Assembly: GCA_002412765.1 (NCBI GenBank)
Contig: DHVR01000034.1
Coordinates: 1-64,000 of the forward strand
DNA length: 64,000 nucleotides
Origin: Leptolinea sp. UBA5203
GTDB taxonomy: Bacteria; Chloroflexota; Anaerolineae; Anaerolineales; Anaerolineaceae
Direction: 5' to 3'
Made by a program: the position numbers and the translations under genes. Below, one piece after another: positions 1 to 7,127 of this stretch (position 1 is its first letter; every line of letters begins with the position of its first letter). Below the pieces are notes generated by a model, which ran no database searches, was not told the DNA's origin, and saw nothing but the letters and a program-made list of their open reading frames with translations.

Positions 1-288
1 TAAGATCGCATATCCTTCCTTTTCAGCAGCATCGATTGCAGCTGAAACAAACTCAAATTGCATTTCCGAAAGCCCTGTTTTGTATTTTGGAAAAAACAAA
101 CCTAGAATTTTGCTTTCTTTATTAGCCAAACGTCTTGCCAATTCATTTGGATGATAACCTAGTTCTTCAATCGCTTGTTGGATGCGAGCACGGGTCTCCT
201 CAGAAATAGGTCGCTTTCCGCTTAGAGCGTGAGAAACTGTACTAAGGGTTACTCCGGCTTTATTAGCTACATCTTGCATGGTTGGCAT
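1..288 (-). CDS. LacI/GalR-family transcriptional repressor, N-terminal part
   Basis: The gene runs off the left edge, so only the first 96 residues are seen. The start is the ATG at 286-288. The protein opens with MPTMQDVANKAGVTLSTVSH, the classic LacI helix-turn-helix, followed by the hinge-type segment ending in ELGYHPNELARRL. The beginning of the periplasmic-binding-protein-like effector domain follows (KILGLFFP). LacI proteins bind palindromic operators and usually release them on sugar binding. The effector cannot be told from this fragment. Two operator-like palindromes lie just upstream at 307-332, which suggests autoregulation. Confidence 0.93.
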   Translation of the reverse strand, partial: MPTMQDVANKAGVTLSTVSHALSGKRPISEETRARIQQAIEELGYHPNELARRLANKESKILGLFFPKYKTGLSEMQFEFVSAAIDAAEKEGYAIL

Positions 289-306
289 AATAGTCTCCTA
301 AATCAT

Positions 307-332
307 CAAAGCGCTTTGTCAAACCGCTTTGA
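307..332. promoter_or_regulatory. Tandem LacI-family operator-like palindromes
   Basis: A perfect 12-bp palindrome CAAAGCGCTTTG lies at 307-318. Immediately beside it is a near-palindrome TCAAACCGCTTTGA at 319-332. Both carry the central CG and flanking AAA/TTT typical of LacI/GalR operators. They sit 19-44 bp upstream of the lacI-like start codon, so autorepression is the simplest reading. This is inference from pattern. Confidence 0.7.
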
Positions 333-781
333 TAATAGCACATTTTTTGTTTACTTGTCAATAGGTTTTAATAACCGTATTTATTACTAGTCTTTAAATA
401 AGGGGAAATGCCTGTTAATGAAACACAAAGGATGTTCCTGATTTGTATCGAACAGACAAAATGATTTGCCAAGCTTTTCTAACCAATATGCAAAAACAGC
501 GAGTTGACCAGATTATTGATGATAGACAGTTGGGTTTTTTATGTGCGCATCACACGTGCAGCATACTCCCGCATGTTAACATCACCCCAATAATTGCGCA
601 TAAAAACCGAGGATTGAACTTGAAGGTTCTAAAATTATTCATATATGCGATTTATTTTTTACATCAAGGTGATTTCTAACCCCCCCTAGGATGATCCAAT
701 TTTTTTTCATACAATTAGACTAAAAAAACAATATAGATCAAAAGTCGCTAATATCGTCGGAATACCTATAAATCGTTGGAG

Positions 782-822
782 CGACCGTGCCATGGATCCT
801 TCCTTGGCACGGTCGTTTTTTT
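782..822 (+). terminator. Strong intrinsic terminator upstream of the excisionase-like gene
   Basis: An 11-bp perfect stem (782-792 with 805-815) is followed by seven T residues. No convincing plus-strand gene lies upstream, so it may end a short leader transcript or protect the excisionase gene from read-through. The sequence GTCGCT at 744-749 can pair with AGCGAC at 780-785, which overlaps the 5' arm of the terminator, so an attenuator is conceivable. The stretch 333-780 holds no gene I can support. Confidence 0.75.
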
Positions 823-950
823 ATTTAATGCAAAAAGGAGGTGGTAAAAAAACATAGTTAAAGAATTACTATCCGCTTATCTAGCCAATTGTCTATGGAT
901 GCAGTTTGGCTGACGAATCTCAAATCATATAACGACTTAAAGGAGGAAAT

Positions 951-1175
951 ATGCACAACAATATAACAGAATTTTCGTCCCTACTAACCGGCGAGGAAAT
1001 CGCGAAGATTCTACACGTCTCTCGGGCGTATGCCTACCAACTCATGCGTCAAAAGCAAATCACTACCATCAAAATCGGTCGCAGCGTGCGGGTAAGGCCT
1101 GAGGACCTGGCTCAATTTATTGCCATAAATCAGGCGCAAAACAGCCTAATCACTGGACTAAATATACAGAACTAA
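951..1175 (+). CDS. Excisionase-type small HTH DNA-binding protein
   Basis: This is a 74-residue protein with an AAAGGAGGAAAT ribosome binding site directly before its ATG. Residues 12-62 read as a MerR/Xis-like winged helix (HTH_17 type): an LTGEEIAKILHVSRAYAYQL helix-turn-helix, then a basic IKIGRSVRVRPEDL wing. Proteins of this kind act as excisionases or directionality factors of integrative elements. The neighbouring downstream gene is a broken integrase, which supports that role. It may now be orphaned, since its integrase partner is decayed. Confidence 0.8.
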   Translation: MHNNITEFSSLLTGEEIAKILHVSRAYAYQLMRQKQITTIKIGRSVRVRPEDLAQFIAINQAQNSLITGLNIQN

Positions 1176-1286
1176 TGTTCCATTTTACTGGGAAAATGCT
1201 ACAATGATTTGTAACAACCGCACTTTAATAATCGAGCATCGGGAAAATTTTGGATTGCAATCAGACGTTTTGCACAGGAGAAAACG

Positions 1287-2493
1287 ATGACACAGCGATC
1301 CAGGAGAAATACAACAAAACGACGCAGTCGTAATGAGGGCAGCATTCAACCTACCCAAAATGGAACATGGCGAGTTTGGGTTACATTGAGTTCAGGGAGA
1401 CGCATCAACATAACGTTTCCCACAAGAACTGAAGCACGTGATTGGTTGCAGCAAAAACTATCAGAAGAGGAACAACCACCTCAAGCTGAACTTACATTTG
1501 GAGAATACATATTGGAATGGCTTGAGAACCATTCCTCCCAAATAAAAGAATCCACGCAATGTGATTACGAAATCATCATCAACAAACACATCCTGCCTGG
1601 GTTAAGTCATGTTGTACTCAATACCCTTCACCGGTCCCTATTTGATAGGTTCTATACAAACTTGCGAAAAATTCCAATTGGAGATACACAAATCCGGTAT
1701 AATCATCGGATTATCCATAAGGCCCTGCAGGATGCCGTGAACGACCGGATTTTGCCATACAACCCCAGTGATGGCGAAAAAGCGCCAAAAAAGAAAAAAA
1801 TTACAGCGCATCAATTGCCCTCTTAATGAAGAGCAATGCGACTTACTAGTATCCACAGCCATGCAGAATCCAATTGGACCGTTGATTTATCTGGCGATCA
1901 AAACAGGTATGCGACAAGGGGAGTTGTTTGCCCTGAAATGGGAAGACATCAATTATCAAAATTAGCAGATACACATCCAGCGCAATTTACAGCGTGTTTT
2001 GCGCGGATGAAAACAGGTACGTGATTTCAGTACCCCTAAAACTGCTACAAGCAATCGGGTAATCGGTGTTGGAGATAAAACTATTGAGGTACTGAGATTT
2101 CAACAGCGGGAAGTTGAACTTAGAAAGATGCCGGCAAAGAAACGGTGGCGCGAGAACGATCTTGTTTTCCCGTCGAGCATCGGGACACCGATGAGTCAGA
2201 GCAATGTCATAAAACAATTCTCATCCATCCTCAAGGATGCCGGTCTGCGACATATCCGTTTTCACGACCTGCGACACATTGCCGCTTCAATCATGCTTAA
2301 TCATGGCATTCCCCTCTTAACGGTCTCTTACATTTTGGGACACTCACAGCCATCCACCACATTGAACATGTATGGGCACCAATTCAGTGCCATGGAACTG
2401 CAAGCTGCCTGCTTGATGGATGATATCTTTGCAAAAACACGACCCAGTCCAATAGCTGCAGAATTTCTGTCATCTTCGAATATAAAGAAGTGA
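1287..2493 (+). pseudogene. Tyrosine integrase pseudogene (one frameshift, two stops)
   Basis: The first 179 residues (1287-1826) carry the N-terminal AP2-like/SAM-like core-binding region of a phage integrase. The reading frame shifts near 1815-1825 into another frame that holds the catalytic part. That frame is interrupted by TAG at 1963-1965 and TGA at 2008-2010 and ends at 2493. The catalytic signatures remain readable: TGMRQGE (first Arg), HDLRH, LGHS and the tyrosine in MYGH. The product would have been about 400 residues. It lies about 130 bp from the 3' end of tRNA-Lys, as expected for an element once integrated there. I read it as a remnant of an older element, outside the 35-kb element to its right. 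Confidence 0.88.
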
Positions 2494-2562
2494 ATTCGGA
2501 ATCTTAACAAATATTGTGGCTAATTAAATAGTTTTGCACGGTTAATTTGCAATTTAAAGAGA

Positions 2563-2596
2563 TTGGGCGGCATATACCCCTACATATGCCGCCCAA
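2563..2596. terminator. 13-bp stem hairpin downstream of tRNA-Lys
   Basis: The perfect arms 2563-2575 and 2584-2596 are separated by 8 nt. Read on the minus strand, the hairpin lies about 27 nt after the tRNA-Lys 3' end, so it may end the tRNA transcript. No proper U-tract follows the stem on either strand, so the termination role is uncertain. Confidence 0.45.
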
Positions 2597-2623
2597 AAAC
2601 TACTATACCCCCCCCACATTTAG

Positions 2624-2698
<75 letters not shown>

Positions 2699-2725
2699 CT
2701 TTGGTCAACTGACTAAGCTAAAGTC

Positions 2726-2776
2726 GAGTCAGTTGCCCTCTTTTTATGATTTCAATACTACGAGTCAGTTGCCCTC
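2726..2776. repeat. Left inner array of att-like motif (two copies)
   Basis: GAGTCAGTTGCCCTC occurs at 2726-2740 and 2762-2776, each followed by a T-run. The motif matches GAGTCAGTTGCTCTG inside the tRNA at 2663-2677. An inverted match (CAACTGACT) lies at 2706-2714. The block 2703-2745 aligns with 37854-37896 at the other end. These may be recombinase arm-binding sites or relics of the core. Confidence 0.7.
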
Positions 2777-2797
2777 TTTTCTGTCACTCACGCCCGA

Positions 2798-2827
2798 ATT
2801 ATAACCTCCATTCACATCAAGTGTCAA
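2798..2827 (-). promoter_or_regulatory. Element-supplied promoter for the rebuilt tRNA-Lys
   Basis: On the minus strand, TTGACA (2827-2822) and TATAAT (2803-2798) are separated by 18 bp. Both hexamers are perfect consensus. The promoter points at tRNA-Lys, with about 100 nt of leader across the motif array. It lies inside the element, so the element brings a promoter for the tRNA it disrupts. Confidence 0.8.
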
Positions 2828-2968
2828 TAAATAAATTCCACCGTAAAACCGAGACCGAACTAAGTGATTGCAGATTCATTTTCTAGGTTTTGTCCCGGAC
2901 ACCAACATTGATTTACAAATTTTCCGGATTATCCAATAACCATTTTGAATCTGTCAACTTCCAATTAA

Positions 2969-4303
2969 TTAATTATTTGGAACAATCGATAAAAGATTTT
3001 GATATTGCTGCATAAGTTGCTGAGCTTCAAACATGATGTCAGTTTGGGACTTATCCGACTGGTTAAGGATATTTTTAAACAGGTCACTATAGCTATTTGA
3101 AATGGTTTGCAAAATTTGTTGGTTCTGTGTAGTTTGACCCGTATTTAGTTGGTTATCTGTAGTAGCCATACTCAAACTCATAACTTGGTTGGATTGAAGT
3201 TCAAGATTGGGCTTACTTGGAATACGTTCCTGTAATGAATTTTCTGTGCGACCCATCAATTCAATTTTCTTTTCTGCACTTTGTAAATTTCCATCCCTTT
3301 CCAAATTTTTACGACGGATTTTATCCACTAGACTGTTTGCCCGATTCAGTTCCAAAGCAGTGCGATTATCAACATCCCGGATATATCCATATGCAACATC
3401 ATTTGACTTGACACCCAGAAGGTCTTTGATTGTACTGATGGATGTATTGTGACTTGCTGCTTCAGTTGCAAAAGTTGCGCGAAACATATGTGGCGTTATA
3501 TTGGTGGAACTACCAATGGCAGAAGACCGGTCATCAAATCTATTTTTAGCTCCTGTATATGATAATAAACCACCTTTCTCAGATAAAAATAAAAACTTAC
3601 TCTTACTTTTAGGTCTATGGTTATCTAAATAATCAAGAATTGCTTTCGATGTGTTCTCTCCAACAGAAACTTTGTATTTTACACCCCACTTCGCATGATT
3701 TATTTCAATCTGCACAATCTGTCTTATACCATTAATCTGCTGGATTTGTAAATCGGTGGTTTCTATATATCGTAAACTCCCAATTCTAATTCCTGTATCT
3801 GCTGCTAATGTAAACATACCATAATCGCGAAAATCTAAACTCGTTTTGGGGGTGAAATCTAGAAAACTATTTAGGGTGGTTTCAATAATTAATGGTGTTT
3901 TTTTCGACGAGCAATGCACTGCTTCCCAACCATAGGTTGGATTGGTAGAAATCACATGCGTTTGGAATAAATTAATATAAACCGTACATATAAATTTCTG
4001 CCATTTTTTTCGTGTTTCGTCTTCTTGATTGAAGTTACTACTGGCTTCCAATTTTTTATACATATAATGCAAATCACTTAAAGTAATCTCAGCCAATTTT
4101 TTTGATGAGATACAACTATCACACTCATCAATAATTTTTTTCGTGACCTTTAGCTTAAATAGCCGGTCTTGCAATGTACTTGCAGATGCTGCTCCATTAT
4201 TATTTACATGAACCCAATACTCTATTGCAGTATAAAAAGGGCTTCCCAATAAAGTTTGAATTTGAAAGTCATCATATGACTTATTAAGTGTATTTAATCC
4301 CAT
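2969..4303 (-). CDS. Tyrosine recombinase at the left end of the element
   Basis: The protein is about 444 residues, starting at the ATG at 4301-4303 behind AAAGGA. A longer TTG start at 4336 has no ribosome site. The N-terminal half is a core-binding helical region. The catalytic half shows ADTGIRIGSL (first Arg), HMFRATFATEA (HxxR box), LLGVKS in the usual GH position, and the tyrosine in YGYIRD. A Gln/Asn-rich tail of about 100 residues (SLSMATTDNQLN, QQLMQQYQNLL) follows the catalytic domain, which is longer than usual and could be an oligomerisation segment. The gene reads towards the left attachment site. It is a candidate integrase alongside the gene at 36793. Confidence 0.88.
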   Translation of the reverse strand: MGLNTLNKSYDDFQIQTLLGSPFYTAIEYWVHVNNNGAASASTLQDRLFKLKVTKKIIDECDSCISSKKLAEITLSDLHYMYKKLEASSNFNQEDETRKKWQKFICTVYINLFQTHVISTNPTYGWEAVHCSSKKTPLIIETTLNSFLDFTPKTSLDFRDYGMFTLAADTGIRIGSLRYIETTDLQIQQINGIRQIVQIEINHAKWGVKYKVSVGENTSKAILDYLDNHRPKSKSKFLFLSEKGGLLSYTGAKNRFDDRSSAIGSSTNITPHMFRATFATEAASHNTSISTIKDLLGVKSNDVAYGYIRDVDNRTALELNRANSLVDKIRRKNLERDGNLQSAEKKIELMGRTENSLQERIPSKPNLELQSNQVMSLSMATTDNQLNTGQTTQNQQILQTISNSYSDLFKNILNQSDKSQTDIMFEAQQLMQQYQNLLSIVPNN

Positions 4304-4425
4304 AGTTCGAGTTCCTTTGTGGTGTACTATAGGCAACAGATAATTATTTTTTAAATCAATTTTGAAAATTAGCGAGAAATCCCCTATTTTGCCCCTTTTT
4401 CCACCTTACAAAAATGAAAGGTCAC

Positions 4426-4451
4426 AAAGCCCCTTTTTAGGGGCTTTTTTT
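4426..4451 (+). terminator. Intrinsic terminator hairpin
   Basis: An 8-bp stem (4426-4433 with 4440-4447) with a six-base loop is followed by T residues to 4451. It lies between the divergent genes at 4303 (minus) and 4532 (plus), so it would act in the leader of the plus-strand gene or stop a short upstream transcript. Confidence 0.7.
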
Positions 4452-4531
4452 GTTCTTTAAAACTGATTTATTTTGTGTTCTATGGGGTGGTTTCGTCTAA
4501 CTAACAGCAAAAAATCTGTAGTGAGGCGAGA

Positions 4532-5533
4532 TTGGTCATAAACTGCGAAGCATCATCCAAAAAATCAATTATCTTACTTGATGAAGTGTCCCTATCATCA
4601 GGTCTGGATGATTGCCAGCAGGTGTCCAAATCGCCCAAGTTGCCTGATTCCGTGAAATATTACCCGATGATGGGATTGCGTGCGATTGCTAACCATAAGG
4701 GTGGAGCATGGAGATTGTGGGTTTTAGCCCGTGCCCTTGATATACCCGGTTCCGGCTACATTTCTGAGCGGGTTTTTAGATCATCTTGCAGTCAAGCAGG
4801 AATTGCGTCTAAAACCTATCGGCGTTGGTTACAGCAAGCGATTCACATTGGAATACTATCCAAGAAAAAACGACAATCTGGTGAAACCGTTCTGCAAATC
4901 ATCAATGCAGGTGATGCTGCCTTTCGACTTGGGTGTGTACATGTCGATCCTAAGCCAGCATTAATCCCAACGGAAACATTAATCAACGGAAGTTGGAGAA
5001 ATTTAGTTTGGGAAGCCTTTATTGAGAACAACTTCAATGATCGCACAATCTCTCGTGAGGCACTACGAAAAATTTCTGGCATCAGCCGAAAGGAGCAAGT
5101 CCGTCTAGAAAAAGGAACAAAAGTAAAGAATTTCATAAACGTTGTTTGCACTGACAAACCTGCGGATCATCTGGCAGGTATGCGGGAGAACTCCCGCGCG
5201 ACAGCTTTTGCTCATCAGGGCAAGGTTGTTTATCGTCTCCCCGATCGGCGTTCAGTCGATGGGGAACTAAATAGTTGTAGACAGGGAAGAACCAGAACCA
5301 TCAACCGAAAGTTGAACTACCTCTCTAGTGAGTTGTCACCTGCTGAGACAGCCCTGAGGTATCCAGAGAATTGTTCAAGTATGCGGTTGTTTTTTACCAA
5401 CTACAAAAAAATGGAACGCGCCCTGCGTAATTATGGTCGACATGATAGGCAGGTAAACGAGGTTTATCTGCTTAAAACCGCGTCCCATGATGGCTGTACT
5501 GCGCAAATTTGGGAGGCATATGGCAAAGTCTAA
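4532..5533 (+). CDS. Uncharacterised winged-helix-like protein, possible replication or partition factor
   Basis: I do not recognise a named family. The 333-residue protein starts at TTG behind a GAGGCGAG site. Residues 45-125 look like a winged helix: AIANHKGGAWRLWVLARAL, then SKTYRRWLQQAIHIGIL, then a strand-rich wing. A second helix-turn-helix-like segment, TISREALRKISGISRKEQVR, lies near residues 175-195. The C-terminal third is basic and Arg/Asn-rich (RTRTINRKLNYL, ERALRNYGRHDRQ). The architecture resembles plasmid or element replication initiators, but no catalytic motif is visible. The position next to the recombinase fits a maintenance gene. Confidence 0.6.
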   Translation: MVINCEASSKKSIILLDEVSLSSGLDDCQQVSKSPKLPDSVKYYPMMGLRAIANHKGGAWRLWVLARALDIPGSGYISERVFRSSCSQAGIASKTYRRWLQQAIHIGILSKKKRQSGETVLQIINAGDAAFRLGCVHVDPKPALIPTETLINGSWRNLVWEAFIENNFNDRTISREALRKISGISRKEQVRLEKGTKVKNFINVVCTDKPADHLAGMRENSRATAFAHQGKVVYRLPDRRSVDGELNSCRQGRTRTINRKLNYLSSELSPAETALRYPENCSSMRLFFTNYKKMERALRNYGRHDRQVNEVYLLKTASHDGCTAQIWEAYGKV

Positions 5534-5827
5534 TATTTTTTTGCCCATTAATGTCCCTTATTTACTGAGATTTATTAATAATAAAAATTTATTTATCGGA
5601 AATTCGATAATTAAATATTTTGAAGGTTATTAATGTTAAATTTTCAAGATTTAAGGTTCTTATATTAATACCAATATAGGCAAGATTAAAAAGACTTGAA
5701 ATTTTGAAAAATTTTCCACCCAGCACTTTACCAACTAAATAGACATACAACATGACCAATTGATTACGCAGCATCTCTGAAGAAAATTATTTCGATTTTG
5801 CGTATCCAAAAGTTATCCATCTGATAG

Positions 5828-6487
5828 ATGACGCTGAACTTAGCGATTACATCACAGATGGAGATTTTTACTTTGAACCACTTTATAAAATCGAAAAAGC
5901 ACGGAAAGAAAAAGATTAAGTTAGACAAGGCTTTCAAATGGATTATCAAGCTCTACTATCGCACCTATAACGCTACGTCAGGTTATATCCAATGCAAGCT
6001 GAAAAGTGATCCAAAAAGCTCGACAGTCCCATTACAGCACTTGATTATGCAACCACCCAAGGGGATGGTTGCAGATCACATCGATCCCAATAAAAAATGG
6101 GACTACCGCCGGAGCAACTTGCAGGTTATAACTCAACAAGAAAACCTGCAAAAAAAACTCAAGGGCACTACTTATGCCGGAAAAAGTACCAGCAGCCAGT
6201 ACAAAGGCGTGAGTCTGGTAAAAGGTAGTATGAAATGGCATGCATCAATCAGGTATGCCGATATGTTATTGGGTTTAGGGGACTATCAAACCGAAAAGCT
6301 GGCTGCAATCGCGTATAACGTTTATGCGACACTTTTATTCGGGCAGTTTGCAAGGATCAATGAGATCGAAATTTCCGAGGCTGAGTTGTCCCAAATTAAC
6401 TTCGCCAAAAGAAACGCCTATATCTTCAAAAAACTAGAAAAGCATGGCAAATTGGAGGAAGCCCAAAAATTCCTTGAAAAGCTCTAA
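5828..6487 (+). CDS. HNH endonuclease with AP2 DNA-binding domain (homing type)
   Basis: The protein is 219 residues. The HNH core lies at about 71-108: LIMQPPKGMVADHIDPNKKW, then DYRRSNLQVITQQENLQKK. The AP2/ERF-type three-strand DNA-binding domain follows at about 123-178: SQYKGVSLVKGSMKWHASIR, then AAIAYNVYATLLFGQFARIN. This pairing is typical of free-standing homing endonucleases. The 5' end is uncertain: there is no ribosome site, and another frame (5764-5920) is open and reads like protein (YPKVIHLIDDAELSDYITDG). The true N-terminus may have been lost or frameshifted. A 14-bp palindromic repeat abuts the 3' end. Confidence 0.85.
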   Translation: MTLNLAITSQMEIFTLNHFIKSKKHGKKKIKLDKAFKWIIKLYYRTYNATSGYIQCKLKSDPKSSTVPLQHLIMQPPKGMVADHIDPNKKWDYRRSNLQVITQQENLQKKLKGTTYAGKSTSSQYKGVSLVKGSMKWHASIRYADMLLGLGDYQTEKLAAIAYNVYATLLFGQFARINEIEISEAELSQINFAKRNAYIFKKLEKHGKLEEAQKFLEKL

Positions 6488-6499
6488 GTAGGGCAAACG

Positions 6500-6565
6500 A
6501 ACTGTCCCTACAACAAGGCACTTCTTGGAAGGAATCCAATAAATGTCATGATTGTAGGGACAGTT
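6500..6565. repeat. MITE-like palindromic repeat, 14-bp inverted ends
   Basis: AACTGTCCCTACAA at 6500-6513 is exactly inverted at 6552-6565, with a 38-bp spacer. It begins 12 bp after the HNH gene. Its GTAGGGAC arm resembles the GTAGGGG ends of the repeats at 47205, 51511 and 51690. Confidence 0.75.
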
Positions 6566-6639
6566 ATCACCAGTATTGGCTTAGGAATTCGGGTTTTATT
6601 CACTACCCTTTTATTCCATTTGAACCAGTTGGCCTAAAC

Positions 6640-6861
6640 CTATATCTCCATGCTACCTAACAGGGACTTCAGCGCCGCCAGTTCCTCTTTGGATAACGTT
6701 ACCCCCTTACCCATCTGACTGCCATCTGGCGACCAATCCCTGATGTCATATTTTGGTTCCCTGTCGTTCCAACTGATTAAATTCAATTCTTTCGCCCAGC
6801 CCTTTTCGGACTTAGAAATCGCACCTAACTTCTTGATTATTTCATATTTTATTTCAGACAT
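6640..6861 (-). CDS. PC4/YdbC-family ssDNA-binding protein
   Basis: The 73-residue protein has a TTGGAGTAAAACC site before its ATG. The sequence GWAKELNLISWNDREPKYDI, then RDWSPDGSQMGKGVTLSKEE, matches the YdbC/PC4 transcriptional coactivator fold. That fold forms a dimer with a beta-sheet surface binding single-stranded DNA and ends in a helix. Roles in bacteria are poorly known. In phages and elements it is often linked to recombination or transcription. It lies between the homing nuclease and the restriction cluster, on the same strand as the latter but 266 bp downstream. Confidence 0.85.
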   Translation of the reverse strand: MSEIKYEIIKKLGAISKSEKGWAKELNLISWNDREPKYDIRDWSPDGSQMGKGVTLSKEELAALKSLLGSMEI

Positions 6862-7065
6862 GGTTTTACTCCAAAATAATGTGTTGTGATTTTTTCTTCA
6901 ATTTTATTTTTTTATCATTTGGTAATCCAAAGGATGTTAAATAATACTTCGCTATATTTCTGTGAATTTCTGAAAACTTTCCCATCCAAGCATATTATTA
7001 CCTTCAATTGGCTTATTGCCTCATTCTAAGCACTAAGTCGTAAATTTTGTATTTCGGATATTTCT

Positions 7066-7088
7066 ACGATATTAAGAATATCGTTTTT
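7066..7088 (+). terminator. Hairpin with plus-strand T-run
   Basis: Stem ACGATATT/AATATCGT with a three-base loop is followed by five T residues on the plus strand. It lies 40 bp beyond the 3' end of the methylase gene. On the minus strand the T-run is absent, so its use as that operon's terminator is doubtful. Confidence 0.45.
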
Positions 7089-7127
7089 CCTAATTATGTT
7101 TTATGTATTGAATCAAATAGCACTGTG

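Noticed and set aside
443..679. 78-residue open frame between the lacI-like gene and the excisionase gene
   Set aside because: It has no ribosome site, no recognisable domain, and its composition (odd Cys/His/Ile runs) looks like non-coding translation.
826..918. Strong AAAAAGGAGGTGG site followed by tiny open frames
   Set aside because: The only frames are a nine-residue ATG peptide and a short frame starting with ATA. Neither is convincing, though a broken leader peptide is possible.
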